From contig NC_066280.1 of assembly GCF_905404315.1 (NCBI RefSeq), positions 10,363,001-10,427,000 on the forward strand: a DNA stretch of 64,000 bases, read 5' to 3'. Position numbers and translations under genes: made by a program. Position 1 is the first letter of the stretch. The number at the start of each line of letters is the position of its first letter. Shown here one piece after another: positions 11,671 through 22,446 of the stretch. The notes under the pieces are model-generated. The model was not told the origin of the DNA and made no database searches. It was given only the letters and a program-made list of their open reading frames with translations. The DNA is from Leptidea sinapis. Lineage: Eukaryota > Arthropoda > Insecta > Lepidoptera > Pieridae.

Positions 11671-13069
11671 GTGTTACAAATTTAATACTCAATAAAGCGA
11701 TAAAATATATTTGTTAGCCGTTCCTAATCAACGGTAAAATAACAGTTACTTGCTGACCCGACAGACGTAGTTAGGTACATCTATATAGATAAAAGAAAGT
11801 CGTGTTAGTTACACTATTTATAACTCAAGAACGGCTTTACCGATATGGCTGAAAATTGGTGAGGAGGTAGCTTAGAGCCAGGAGACGGATATAGGATATA
11901 ATAAGTCATAAAATATCAAAAAAATTACGAAAAAATATTATTATAAAAAAAATTCTGATACATTTTGTATGGATTGACATTTTGATGACATCTCGAGAAT
12001 AGAAAGAATTCAATAAAGTTTTTTGTTAGTTTCACGCTACATGACTTATGAAATACAACTGACAGTGCACGTCATGTTATTCAAGTTGACTGGTTGGTGT
12101 GTTTGTTTCGAGTTTCTATTAGCTTATTGTGCCGATATTATCATTAACAATGTCATGACCAAGACGATCAAATTATTCCCGACAAAGACGTAATGCAACT
12201 AGGATTCGAAATATTGCGAATGAAAGGACTGAAGAAGAACAAGAAATTGCAGGTGAAAAGAACCGCGTTAGTATGGATCGTCTTCGTGCTATGAATCACA
12301 AGAGCAAAGCGTAGCAGCCCGTAACATGGATCGGCTGGCAATACGAAATCGTCCAGTAAAACCTCAGAGATCAACAACTTATAGATAATTGTCAACGCAC
12401 AAGAAGAAGTTTATGAAGTACTGATTTGAATCGAGCAGCGTTTCGATACGATTGCAGTACTTATACTGTACTGCAGTACTGCTTGCATACTAGCTTTCGC
12501 ATTGGGCCGATGGACGTTGTTTGCGAGTATTCTGTGGAGAAACGCAAGAATTGTGCTGCCATGTTCTAGAAAACACTCAAAAATACAATGTTTGTTTCCA
12601 AATGACCTCATTTGGGGCAGACATCTAAGAACGAGGATTTAATCCGACATTTATTTACATACTTACACACAATACAGTAAAAGAATAACATACGTACTAT
12701 ACTTATTCGTATAAAAAAAGTGTTTATAAATCAGTAATACGGGTTTTGCTTTTGATATTGTAGATATAAGGACAGATTCACCATCGTATTGGATCACTGC
12801 AACCTCTCGAAGATGCACAGCTTAAATTTTTACAATTATACTTCATGGGCAACATGGACAAATAACTTGATCGATGTCAAGAGATCAATGCAGCAATGAT
12901 AATAGCAATTCTTCAGATCTGAACTACTTAATGAACATTTTGCATGACGAGTTAGCCCGCAAATCTTTAATTTCCGATCTGTCTCGCATTCGCCCAGACC
13001 ATTCAAATCTTAAGGCCAATCCTTGAAAGTTTGTGGTATGAATCAAGACAATCCATTTCCGAAATTCAA

Positions 13070-13104
<35 letters not shown>

Positions 13105-14135
13105 ATAGATTGATATTATATAAGTATATATATAAGAGATTTCCACGTATTTCCACTCATCACGATATCTCCGGAACCACTAGAGCTAAAGACTTGAAAT
13201 TTGGTAGGAATATTCTTTTGACCGAGTAGAGGTCAGCTAAGAACGGATTTTCCAAAATTCCATCCGCAAGAGTTTTTTTTTATTATGAACAGAACAACGT
13301 CTTTCGGGTCAGCTAGTTATAAGTAAAATACTGTTTTTTTATGAATTTGTCAATAATATTTAATAACAATATAAAGATTTATTTCATAAAATATACTCCC
13401 TGTTGTTATAATGAAATTGTTTCACCTCAGAACTATCAAACCGTGCGTCAATAAATCCTCTCATATAAAATATATGCATTCAAAACAAACATTAGAAATA
13501 AAAATAATTATGGTTACCAAATCAAAATAAAAACTTTCCTATCTCTCAAGTTGGACTAAACTGCACTCCATGAAGTAATGCCCATTTTAATCCGTTGATT
13601 AGTGTAGGAGTTCGCTGGCAATAAACATACACAATATAAGGACACTGAATTTATATTATGTACTAGCTGATACTCGCGACTTCGTCCACGTACAGATATG
13701 ACTAATCACGTAGTGCTTATAAAGATCTTTATTTCTTAAGACATTATTAACTTTATATTAAATGAAGGTATCGCGATATTTTATCAATAACAATAAAACA
13801 ATCTGATAGATAGTTAAAAATGGTAAGTAACCTAACAACTATGGTTAGCTAAAATTAAGTTTTTTTTTACCTCCGGAGAAAGTTATAATGATATAAAAAT
13901 TCTAATTAGTTATTCATTTTAAACTATTATAATATTAATTTGATTCACACATCCAAGAAAAAAATTAATATCGTTGTTTTTATTAATTCCGAGCATTTTC
14001 ATATTTATTAACCTTTTAAACCTTCTCTGGACTTCCATAAATAATTCAAGACCAAAATTAGCCTAATCGGTCCTGCCGTTCTCGAGTTTTAGCGAGACTA
14101 ACGAACAGCAATTATTTTTTTTTATATAAATAGAT
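11671..14135. repeat. Right arm of a 5.6-kb inverted repeat
   Basis: This 2.47-kb arm is the reverse complement of 8555-11046. It carries, in order on the + strand, the end of a dispersed repeat (TATAACTCAAGAACGGCTTT), a Helitron coding remnant (12150-13070), a TA tract, a second Helitron-like stretch related to 15147-15492 and 56463-56830, and the conserved Helitron-type end CTCGAGTTTTAGCGAGACTA. Because both arms share the same nested order, duplication came after those insertions. Confidence 0.95.
12150..13070 (+). pseudogene. Helitron Rep/helicase N-terminal remnant, right arm
   Basis: The + strand has ATG TCA TGA, where the left arm has CGA as third codon, so this copy carries a stop at residue 3. 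It then reads PRRSNYSRQRRNATRIRNIA and, with stops, AAFRYD, RIGPMDVVCEYS and further on LKFLQLYFMGNMDK and LDRCQEINAAMIIAILQI, the start of the Helitron-like N domain. Reading frames change several times. It is a decayed piece of an autonomous Helitron. Confidence 0.7.
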
Positions 14136-14559
14136 AAATATATAAGCTGTAGACTGCAGATAAGTAACAGTTTTTAAAAATTACAACTAAAAATACGTCA
14201 CTGTATGGTTGGATATGAGCTACACCTCACTCACAATTACAAAAATCAACTGATTCCAATTTTTTTTTTATTAAGCTTGCTAAATCTATTGCACTATAAA
14301 AATCTGATGGCTCTGTCTGTAATTACGTTTTTTGGTGAAATAATATAAAAAAAGGTTTTTACGTCTCACTTATACCAGTTCTAACATTTTTTAATAATTT
14401 TGTCTCTCTCGCTTCTATCATCTCAATGAAAATTAGTGTGGTAGAGTCGAGTCAACTATCAAGTTGGAGCCGACTCTATTTTATCTCTGTATTAACAAAC
14501 CTATGACACCTGCCAGCAAACTTTTCATTACCGGTTAAAATTTATGATGGTCATAATAT

Positions 14560-14760
14560 CCGGCTCCTTAATGCATAATGGAGGCTTGTAATATGTGGGT
14601 AGATGAAGTAGTTTATGGAACTGTATATAATTAGGCATTAAAACATTCGTGTGATGTTATTATGAAACTCGTCTTCCGCTCGTTACATAAGCTCACTCGT
14701 AATTAATGCCCTTCATTATGTACACATAAACTACTATTACCTTCTCGTTTCTGTAATATT
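14560..14760. repeat. Small inverted-repeat element
   Basis: GGCATTAAAACATTCGTG on the left is partly mirrored by CTCACTCGTAATTAATGCCC on the right. The similar piece at 39215-39370 has GGTATTAAAACACT mirrored by GTGTTTTAATACC. This looks like an old MITE family; borders are uncertain. Confidence 0.5.
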
Positions 14761-14780
14761 TCGTGATTTTTATTAATTAC

Positions 14781-15146
14781 TAGCTGACCCAGCAAACGTT
14801 GTATTGCCATATAAAGTAATAAGAAAAAGAATTAAAATTTTTGGGGTTTAAAAAATAGATGAAAACCGATTCTCAGTCCTACCAAATATTAAATCGTACA
14901 TAAAATCTGCCAACTATAGGTAGCTAAAATTAAGGTTTTTTTAATTTGATTTGTGAACGACGGACACGTCAAAGGAAAAACAAAATTGTTGTTTTTTTTT
15001 TATTCCGAACATTTTCATATTTATTCACCTTTTAAACCTTCTCTGGACTTCCACAAATAATTCAAGACCAAAATTAGCCAAATCGGTTTAGACGTTCTCG
15101 AGTTTTAGCGAGACTAACGAACAGCAATTCATTTATATATATAGAT
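14781..15146 (+). mobile_element. Short Helitron-like element, non-autonomous
   Basis: This starts TAGCTGACCCAGCAAACGTT and ends with the block CTCGAGTTTTAGCGAGACTA, then AACGAACAGCAATTC and a TA-rich end. The same end block closes the palindrome arms. It has no coding capacity. Helitron class is inferred from sharing these ends with the arms that carry Rep/helicase text. Confidence 0.65.
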
Positions 15147-15492
15147 TAGCTGACCTGACAGACGTTGTTCTGTACAAAATGAATAAAATACTTCTTTTTT
15201 ATTAATTTGTCAATAATATTTCATAATATCAAGAATTTTTTCGTATATCATATTGTTATAATGAAATTGTTTCACAACAGAACTGTCAAACCGTGTCTTA
15301 ATAGATTCTCTCTTAGAATATATGTCCATACAACACAAATATTGGTAATAAAAATAATTATGGGTCCCAAATCGAAATAATAACTACCTCATCTCTAAAA
15401 CTGCACTCCATGAAGTAATCCCCATTAAAATCCGTTCATTAGTGTAGGAGTTCACTGGAAACAAACATCAGGGCACTGGATTTATATACTAA
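15147..15492 (+). mobile_element. Second Helitron-like piece, head to tail
   Basis: It begins TAGCTGACCTGACAGACGTT directly after the previous element and runs on through ATGAAATTGTTTCAC and CTGCACTCCATGAAGTAATC. The matching text occurs inverted inside the right palindrome arm (13280-13680) and at 56463-56830. The closing block is missing, so this copy is truncated. Confidence 0.6.
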
Positions 15493-15645
15493 GTCATGGC
15501 CATAAATACTGTTGCAATTAAAAATAAACAAAATATGACATTTGAATTAAATCTGTCATTTTTATATGATTGTTCATTGAGTTTTGTCATTTTGGCGCCA
15601 ATACATTGCACAATATATTGCAGTATTTATGGCAAGACTAGGTAT
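15490..15645. mobile_element. Small MITE with terminal inverted repeats
   Basis: AGTCATGGCCATAAATACTG near 15491 is mirrored by CAGTATTTATGGCAAGACT near 15624. The interior has no conserved protein. The ends recall mariner/Tc-type MITEs, but no target duplication could be fixed. Confidence 0.55.
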
Positions 15646-15719
15646 ATCAAGATAAGATCTTTTGGAAAACTCTTTAAAAACAAACAAATACTGCCATGTC
15701 AACTAATTAGGTATACAAT

Positions 15720-16190
15720 TATTTATTTATTTATTTATTAGGAAGACCAACAGCTATTAGCTACCTTATATGTTAATTTACATAACTGTGAGCCAATTAT
15801 AGGTCTCCGCCAGTAGTCACAGAATAATTAATTTCAACGATACTCATAAACTAATAAAATAAAATGCACAATTTAAATCAATTAAATAATTAAAACAGTT
15901 AATACACAAGTAAAGATTCAGTGATATTACAGTACTACTTTTAACTACTATCTTAATACTTATTAAAGAAACGCCTGCTTAATATGCTCCTCGCTGACAT
16001 AAAGTCAGTCTGGAAAAGATCGATTGTATTATCCCTAGATAATTTATTAAAATTATTACTTGCTCGCCAAAGGAATGTATTTTGTCTATAGTTGGTACTA
16101 GTATGAGGAAGATATAAAAGTGGGTTGAACCTAAGCGGCCTATATCATAATTACTCTCACATTTTATTCACTTCAATTCAATTCAATTCA
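15720..16190 (-). mobile_element. LINE fragment, 3' end (CR1-like)
   Basis: On the + strand it opens with TTTATTTATTTATTAGGAAG, the same 3' end as the LINE at 41715. The - strand frame is broken but resembles a CR1-type RT C-terminal tail (for example the LCQRGAY region near 15985). Confidence 0.55.
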
Positions 16191-16308
16191 ATCTAGTAAG
16201 TACCTAATGCTGCCTGTCGGTCAGGCGAGTTAAGCCTGCGATCGAATGTCATAGACCACTGCTGCAACAAGCATAGCAAGCTCGGATGCACAACGAACAT
16301 GAATAGAA

Positions 16309-16683
16309 CTCGGACAAGTAAAAAAAGAAGGACTCCGCGCCGTGATATGCGCGCCGCAAGTGAAGCACCTTTATGCTAGTGTGTGTGTGATTACGGGGTA
16401 TACCAGTTACACAATTTTTTCTCCCTTAAATAATCATATACCCACAAATACTTTTATATATGTTTTTACACTTTATCACAACGCACGACGGCATTTTTAA
16501 AATATTTTATTGCGACGCGAACTGATCTGTCACAGACGATGGCAAATCTCAAAATGGCGGCCGATCGGCTTGTATTAGTGTAATTGTATGCGTGGGGCTA
16601 TGTATTTACACGTTTACCGGCTTGTTTTGGTGCCTCACTGTTATGTTATGTGACATGGAGACTTATTTTTTTACTCGTCCGTG
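16309..16683 (-). mobile_element. P-type MITE with 8-bp target duplication
   Basis: The ends are CTCGGACAAGTAAAAAAAG and its inverted partner ending TTTACTCGTCCGTG. GAATAGAA at 16301-16308 is repeated exactly at 16684-16691. An 8-bp duplication plus CA-type ends and a THAP-like interior fits the P-element superfamily. The interior is the inverted relative of 11044-11373, about 45 bp longer. Non-coding. Confidence 0.8.
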
Positions 16684-17084
16684 GAATAGAACAGAAATAT
16701 ATTTATTTATCATGAGGGAGTGATAGTGACATAACAAATTGCGCATTGATCGTCATGAAGCTACATCAAATTCAATTATTTTTACTCAAAATACGATATA
16801 ATATATGTCGGAGAATTAGAATACAAAAGTAATATGGCTAATATGTATGATTATATTCTACTCTGTGTATTGGGCTGAACTGATGGCGAATGTCATCATT
16901 CAAAGTGTGATTGAAGTTAGTTATTATTGTCCTTCAGTAGAGCGCTCATTGAGAAGTCGCATTCGTGTTCAAGCTAGCGCCCGCGCTGCTTGTGCGCACT
17001 GATCGACTTAAAACAACATGGAGGATACCAACACCGTGACGCCCGATTTTAAATCCAAATAAATCTCCGAGATATATATTACAA

Positions 17085-17350
17085 ATCAAAAACTACAAAC
17101 CCATTCGAAAAGGTATGCCTCAGACCTGAGAAGAACGGCGCCACAAACTCAGCGGGCTTCTTATTTTGTAAAAATATTGTTACAATATAAAATCGTTCAA
17201 TACAATTTATTATTTAATAGCCTGAGGGCGGTCACTCTATTTCCAATCTGCGGTATCATTAAGAAAGCCATTTATGTTATAGTAACCTTTACCACACAAA
17301 AGACTTACTAACTCGACTTATCCGAGTAGTAGTTATTATAAGTTCATGTT
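17085..17350 (+). repeat. LINE 3' UTR-like repeat
   Basis: This shares blocks in inverted order with 28315-28670, such as TATTTAATAGCCTGAGGGCGG and AAAAGACTTACTAACTCGAC. It looks like the 3' UTR of a CR1-like LINE. The two copies face each other in the same intron. Confidence 0.6.
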
Positions 17351-17500
17351 TGTTCCATCAGTTCGTAAAGGGCCTTTGACATGAGGAGTAGAACTGATAA
17401 GATAATCCCAGCTAATCTTTTAAACCTATTCATTATTCATATCAAATTACCCTATTTAATATAACATTATACAATTTTAGGAACTCTGCACAGAAACAGT

Positions 17501-18029
17501 GCACAGGATGCCAGCTAGATTATGGGTACCACAACGGCGCCTATTTCTGCCGTGAAGCAGTAACGTGTAAGCATTATTGTGTTTCGGTCTGAAGGGCGCC
17601 GTAGCTAATGAAATTACTGGGCAAATTAGACTTAAAACCTTATGTCTCAAGATGACGAGCGCAATTGGACGTAATTCCACAAAAATGTTCCACAATAATG
17701 TCAAAATTGAGTTAAGAACACAAAACTGGTCACGTGATTCATATTAACGAACTGACAAAAAATTGCAGCCCTACTGTCACTCCTTAAATGACATCATGAC
17801 TTAGTAGCCCAACCCACATGAAATACACTAATATTTATTAAACTTTAAACACCAATTCCTTAAAATGTGATGTTTGTCGCTTGGAACGTTTTTCAGAAAC
17901 TACGTCCAATTGTATTGCCGCTCAGAACTTTTGTGATTTCCAAGAATCCTGAGCAGCACTGCATTGTAATGGACAGGGCGTATTTTCGCGTCCCTTATAT
18001 TCATAAAAGAACAAAAAAGAACCATGCAT
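17501..18029 (+). repeat. SINE-A copy split by a MITE
   Basis: SINE-A sequence runs 17501-17667, stops inside GAGCGCAATTG, and resumes at 17907 with CAATTGTATTGCCGCTCAG, ending near TATTCATAAAAG. The interrupting element is listed separately. Confidence 0.9.
17668..17906. mobile_element. 239-bp MITE nested in SINE-A
   Basis: The ends GACGTAATTCCACAAAAATG and its imperfect mirror ending CTACGTC are flanked by CAATTG on both sides (17662-17667 and 17907-17912). Joining the flanks restores the SINE-A sequence, so the duplicated target is CAATTG or part of it. The interior is non-coding and the superfamily is not recognised. Confidence 0.8.
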
Positions 18030-18389
18030 CATTATCCTCTATATAATCTACTATACATTAATAATCTTCTTTGTCATAGGCATATCACGTGGCATCGGAT
18101 AGTCCGGTGCCGCCGACCGCAGAGGTCAAACAACTTTAAGTAGTTAAATAAACTGCATCGTATTAAGTTCACAAGCAGGAAAGTTTAGCGATTTTGCTGC
18201 TTTCATACGACTTCCGCCGTTTAACCCCCGGCTTTAGTGTTGTTGGTTGAACAACAGCCTCGAAACTTCTTAAGGTTATGATTATTTAATATAATCGAAA
18301 CGGTTACAATATTTAGAAGCCGTAGTGAATGTATTGTTGTGAGTCCTAAAATGTTTGTTTTTGGAACAATCGATTGGTAGTATATATTT

Positions 18390-18730
18390 GTATTACTCAT
18401 GCGGGAAAAGTAGTATCTTAGCGCTCGCTGTTGCGGTTGAAAAAGAGCTGTTTGCCCATTTGAAAATTACGCGTGAGTTTTTTCGTAAGTGAAACTGTTG
18501 TTTGAGAGCGAAAAGTTCACAGAACAGATTAAAGAGATTTTACCTATTCTGTGGAAAAGTTTACTTAAATTATACTTGGCACACGCAATTTTAGATAAAA
18601 TTGCTAAAATAAATAAAATAATAACAAAAAAAATGATTGTGTGTTTTTATGAAACCACGGTCAAAGTGAAACTATTTTTCACATTATAGACATTTAACTA
18701 AAAATTTTTGGAATAATATTCCATTAAGGA
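18390..18730 (+). repeat. Repeat D copy
   Basis: The block AGCGCTCGCTGTTGCGGTTG, then GCGTGAGTTTTTTCGTAA and GATAAAATTGCTAAAATAAA, matches 61800-62010 inverted; its 3' part (AACTAAAAATTTTTGGAATA) matches 24570-24605. Chance frame at 18489-18689. Class not recognised. Confidence 0.65.
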
Positions 18731-18867
18731 TTTAAAAATCGCTTTATCAATCTTAATTTTATGCTTGGAAAATTGGAATGATAATGGGAAATAATAAAAG
18801 TAGACTAAGTCTCCTACTAATATTTTTATTGAACTATGTGTCTTAGCCCTGGTTAAAAATATTGAAT

Positions 18868-19105
18868 AAAAGTTTCACTTTAATAAATAACAACATTTAC
18901 ATTAAACACTGACAAAAACAAACAAAATAGCGTGGAGCACTGAAACAAATGAGTAATAGTCTATACACTACACTGTCAGCTGCTGCAAGCTATAGGCGCC
19001 GCCCGACCGTCACGCGACATGCAACACACAGACGAAAAAGTTTGTGACGATGTAATAAAAGTTTCACTTTAATAATAAATAACAACATTTACATTAAACA
19101 CCTTG
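18868..19105 (+). repeat. Repeat D 3' part with internal direct repeat
   Basis: AAAGTTTCACTTTAATAAATA and following bases occur at about 18868 and again at 19058, about 190 bp apart. The body (GCGTGGAGCACTG, CAGGCGCCGCCCGACCGTCA type) matches 24635-24790. Confidence 0.6.
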
Positions 19106-19201
19106 CCCTGTAAGATGGTCTGACCAAATTCGCACATTTCTAGATACCGAACTTCATAATGCACTGCACGTAGCCAAAAACAGACACAGATTTTACTTTG
19201 T

Positions 19202-19428
19202 CTAGATTATGGGTACCACAACAGCGCCTATTTCTCCCGTGAAGCAGTAATGTGTAAACATAACGCCGTAGCTAGTGAAATTGCTGGGCAAATGACACTT
19301 CAAGGTGACGGGGCAGTTGTGCCGCTCAGAATTTTTGGGTTTTTTAATAATCCTGGAAAGCACTGCATTGTATCAATTAGCATTAGCTGAACGTCCTGTT
19401 CGTTTCGTCCTTTATTTAAAAAAAAAAG
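19202..19428 (+). repeat. SINE-A copy with internal deletions
   Basis: This begins CTAGATTATGGGTACCAC and ends in a poly-A run. The block around GTAAGCATTACTGTGTTTCGG is shortened, and the CTTAACATCTTATG block is missing. Confidence 0.8.
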
Positions 19429-20637
19429 GGGAACTATTGTCAAAAAGTTGAATCCTCAGAGAAACCACGACCCTCAGCAATGTCCTCATTACGACGCGAG
19501 GAGGAGGAATAAGTAATCGGCCTAAAAAATATCTAATGGAGTTCCTTGAGCTTTCATTACGCGATGGTAAAGTAAATATAATCCTAGCGAGCGCCCGGTA
19601 ATATTACTACGTAATCTGCTTTGCCTACACTATATTAGAGGAAGTTTGGCCGGAACAGGAATCCCTAAGCGGTTAACGACTAATTGAGACTTACCTCCGG
19701 CTTATAAATTACCTTTGGTTATTAGTTGCCTCGGAGCTTCAGATATACATCGATAGATACATTTAATGATACGCTGTTGTGTGTAGTAATGATATCCATA
19801 ATTGAATGTATATTAACCTCCGAATCTAAGGGACTAGCCTTCTGTTTCTTATAAAAGAATTCAAATTCATTCTCGAACTCTTGCAGAAGTATACAACTCG
19901 AGGCACACTCATTGAAGCCCTAGCATTAAAAGTAAATAAAACATATCTAGTTAAAGGTATTGTCAACACTGAGTACAGAATATTTGATTAACGGCCATTA
20001 TATTTGATTGTATTCCCGCACACAAAGCGAAGTGGAACGTTCTAGAACATGACGAGTTCTGTACATGAGGACACTTCATGACTTCCATTTCATTTTATTT
20101 AAATCGGATTTCAATATTTATTCAGTTCAGTTGTATGTGTCTAGAATGTTTCGTGTAACATCAGTCTAACTTAAAAATATAGTTGGATGCGCCGCAATTA
20201 TTTCTTTTCTTGTAATTATATGCCATAGCCAAATTATAGTGCGGACGGTTCCCTCTAGAAAGAAAATACATGGAGATATACCATAGACAACAGACTCATT
20301 TTCATTTGGGAGCGAATCTAATGACAGTTGTCTCTTGCGCCGCGTAATAGTATAACCGAGTTGTCACTGAGCAACACAGTTCACACGCAAATCGCAATAT
20401 AAGCTAAAAATATACGCTTAATATAATAAGCAAATTCTTCAAAGAGACCAGCACAGAGAGTTTAGCACCAGGAGTTCCTAGAGGAATAGCGGGGGCCCCC
20501 AACTACAGACTATCGCCCCTCTGAATCTCTATACTCTGTTCTCGGAGCTCTGACACCAGTATGTGTGGTCTGGTTAGGTGGCTAGGTTGAGGCACCCGAC
20601 AATAAGATCGTATCGAATAAGTAAGATCTTATCCGTG
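19429..20637. other. Intron sequence, no recognised element
   Basis: No conserved frame or repeat from the rest of the window was seen. A GC-richer patch at about 20460-20600 has no long open frame. Confidence 0.4.
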
Positions 20638-20702
20638 CAGAAATAGGCGCCGTTGTGGTACCCATAATCTATCCGAAATCCTGTGCAAAGGAGCCTCCAC
20701 AG
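20638..20702 (-). repeat. SINE-A fragment, 5' end
   Basis: The inverted 5' block AGGCGCCGTTGTGGTACCC to GGAGCCTCCA is all that remains. Confidence 0.8.
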
Positions 20703-20904
20703 ACAGTTACAGCATACATTGGGATTGACATGCACCTTTTTTTTTAATAAATTCGATTTGCTGTTATCTCACGTCTATTTTTAAGATATCTTATAAATAG
20801 AGAAGGCTTTTCTTTATTTTTATTACCATGTAGTGAGGGCTCGATGACACTAGTGATATGCTCTTTTGGGATATTTCTTATTTGATTAAATTTATATAGT
20901 TTGT

Positions 20905-21290
20905 GGCTTGCTTCCATTAAATATGACGGGGAAAGCCGGTCAGATGGTTAGGATCTTCGTATTTGTCTATTGTTGCGGGCGTTTAACACGACAGCAAGTA
21001 AAACACAGTCCTACAAAACATGGTATAATATTCAGCAAGAAACGTTTCACTTCAGAAAACTACTATAATATATTACATATACCTATATTGAATGGCAACC
21101 ACGTACCGGAAGACGCAGTGTTGGTAGCCCCCCCACAAGATGGACCGACGATCTGGTCAAGATCGCTGGAATACGTTGGATGAGGGCAGCGCAGGACCGA
21201 TCGTCGTGGAAATTTTTTGGGGTGGCCTTTGTCCAGCAGTGGACATCGTCCGGCTGTTGATGATAATCATGATGATGATACCGATTCGTG
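20905..21290 (+). mobile_element. LINE fragment, RT C-terminal tail (RTE-like)
   Basis: With frame changes the + strand reads PTRWTDDLVKIAGIRWMRAA, then QDRSSWKFFGVAFVQQWTSS, a standard RTE-like tail, followed by ATGATGATGA. The part before it (20935-21065) resembles 39370-39480. Confidence 0.75.
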
Positions 21291-21369
21291 TTCGTACTCG
21301 CTTCTTGTGCTATATGTTCTTAACTACGACTTATAAATAAAAATAGTAAAAAAGTGAGTGTGTACTTAT

Positions 21370-21708
21370 GTATGCACGCAAGAAGTTATACTTCTTTGGC
21401 CTAACAAAGCAAAAATCTTTAAAATTATTTATACTTCGTGCTACTCTACGTTTTTAGAATGAACGATTTTGTAAAAATCTTACAAAGATGGCTTTGACAA
21501 TGTATTATTAGATAACGAATACGGCTGTACGGGCTTGAACCCTTTGCCTATCCTAATAATGAACGAAGAAAGCATTAAAAGATAACGAATGTCGCAAACG
21601 TCAGAAAATTTAGGAACCAACTTCACCCTGTTACTATTGTGTTACAGTGATGCTTAAAATTTCACTCTCATATTTTTTTCATAACGCGCCTAAAGAAGTA
21701 TAACTTCA
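21370..21708 (+). mobile_element. MITE-B copy
   Basis: This carries the same ends as the copy at 7977 (AAGAAGTTATACTTCTTTGG and its inverse) with a similar interior (AACGAATGTCGCAAACGTCA). Confidence 0.8.
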
Positions 21709-22223
21709 TTATGGAATTATGAGCAAGTCATCTATTAAACGAAGCTTACCCTAAATAGAGATGAATACTACGTATCTATTGTTTACTTGAACCATAGTCA
21801 AATTATTCAAATAATCCTATTTATAGCAGCTTGCATATAATTAATATCACATTCTCTAACGATTGTATCTCTTCCATCAAATATGTGTAGAGAGTATAGA
21901 ACTGATGTTTATATACTGTGTACTTTTATAAAGGTATGCCAATGCGGATATTTCGAAATTCGAAACACGACAAGTCCCATATTTGCTGGCAGCAAATATT
22001 ACGGCACACGACGAGATTTGAATACAAAATTGAAAGGGTAACAGGAATTGGTGATCCGTCTCTATGAGGCGCAGATGCTTATGGATTCGGAACTTAATCT
22101 TCTTGTCAGCGGCCGCCCTGTGTTATGTACATCTGTTAATATGAGAAGTTGGAAAGCGGATAACTTTTGGGACAACGTGACATATCAAATAATGATTATA
22201 GTTCGTAATCTTAATATATTGAT

Positions 22224-22440
22224 ATGAGTATTGAACAAAGCATACGAGATTTTATGACGATACGTTACTCTAACGGATCGCTCAGTTGGTTAGAGCACCG
22301 GCACGGAACGCCAGAGGTCTTGGGTTCGAGTCCCGCATTGTTCCTAAAATTTTGTTTTTTAAATTTTATTTGTGTTTTAATTCTAGAAGTGAGGGTTATT
22401 ACTTTAGAAACATAACAAATTGTTTAGATTTAAAAGAGCG
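22224..22440 (+). repeat. tRNA-like repeat (SINE-C), copy 1
   Basis: A tRNA-like part at about 22271-22343 has GCTCAGTTGGTTAGAGCACC and GGTTCGAGTCCCGCA, flanked by GAACAAAGCATACGAGATTT and AAAATTTTGTTTTTTAAATT. These flanks recur in the other copies, so this is a dispersed repeat built on a tRNA-like core. The core has lost part of its 5' stem, so a working tRNA is unlikely. Confidence 0.7.
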
Positions 22441-22446
22441 ACATCC

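Noticed and set aside
8555..14135. Palindrome as a sequencing fold-back artefact
   Set aside because: The arms differ by substitutions and indels and are separated by a unique 624-bp spacer. Raw reads would still be the final test.
22271..22343. Functional tRNA gene
   Set aside because: Acceptor and anticodon arms are imperfect and the flanks are shared by other copies, so it is treated as a tRNA-derived repeat.
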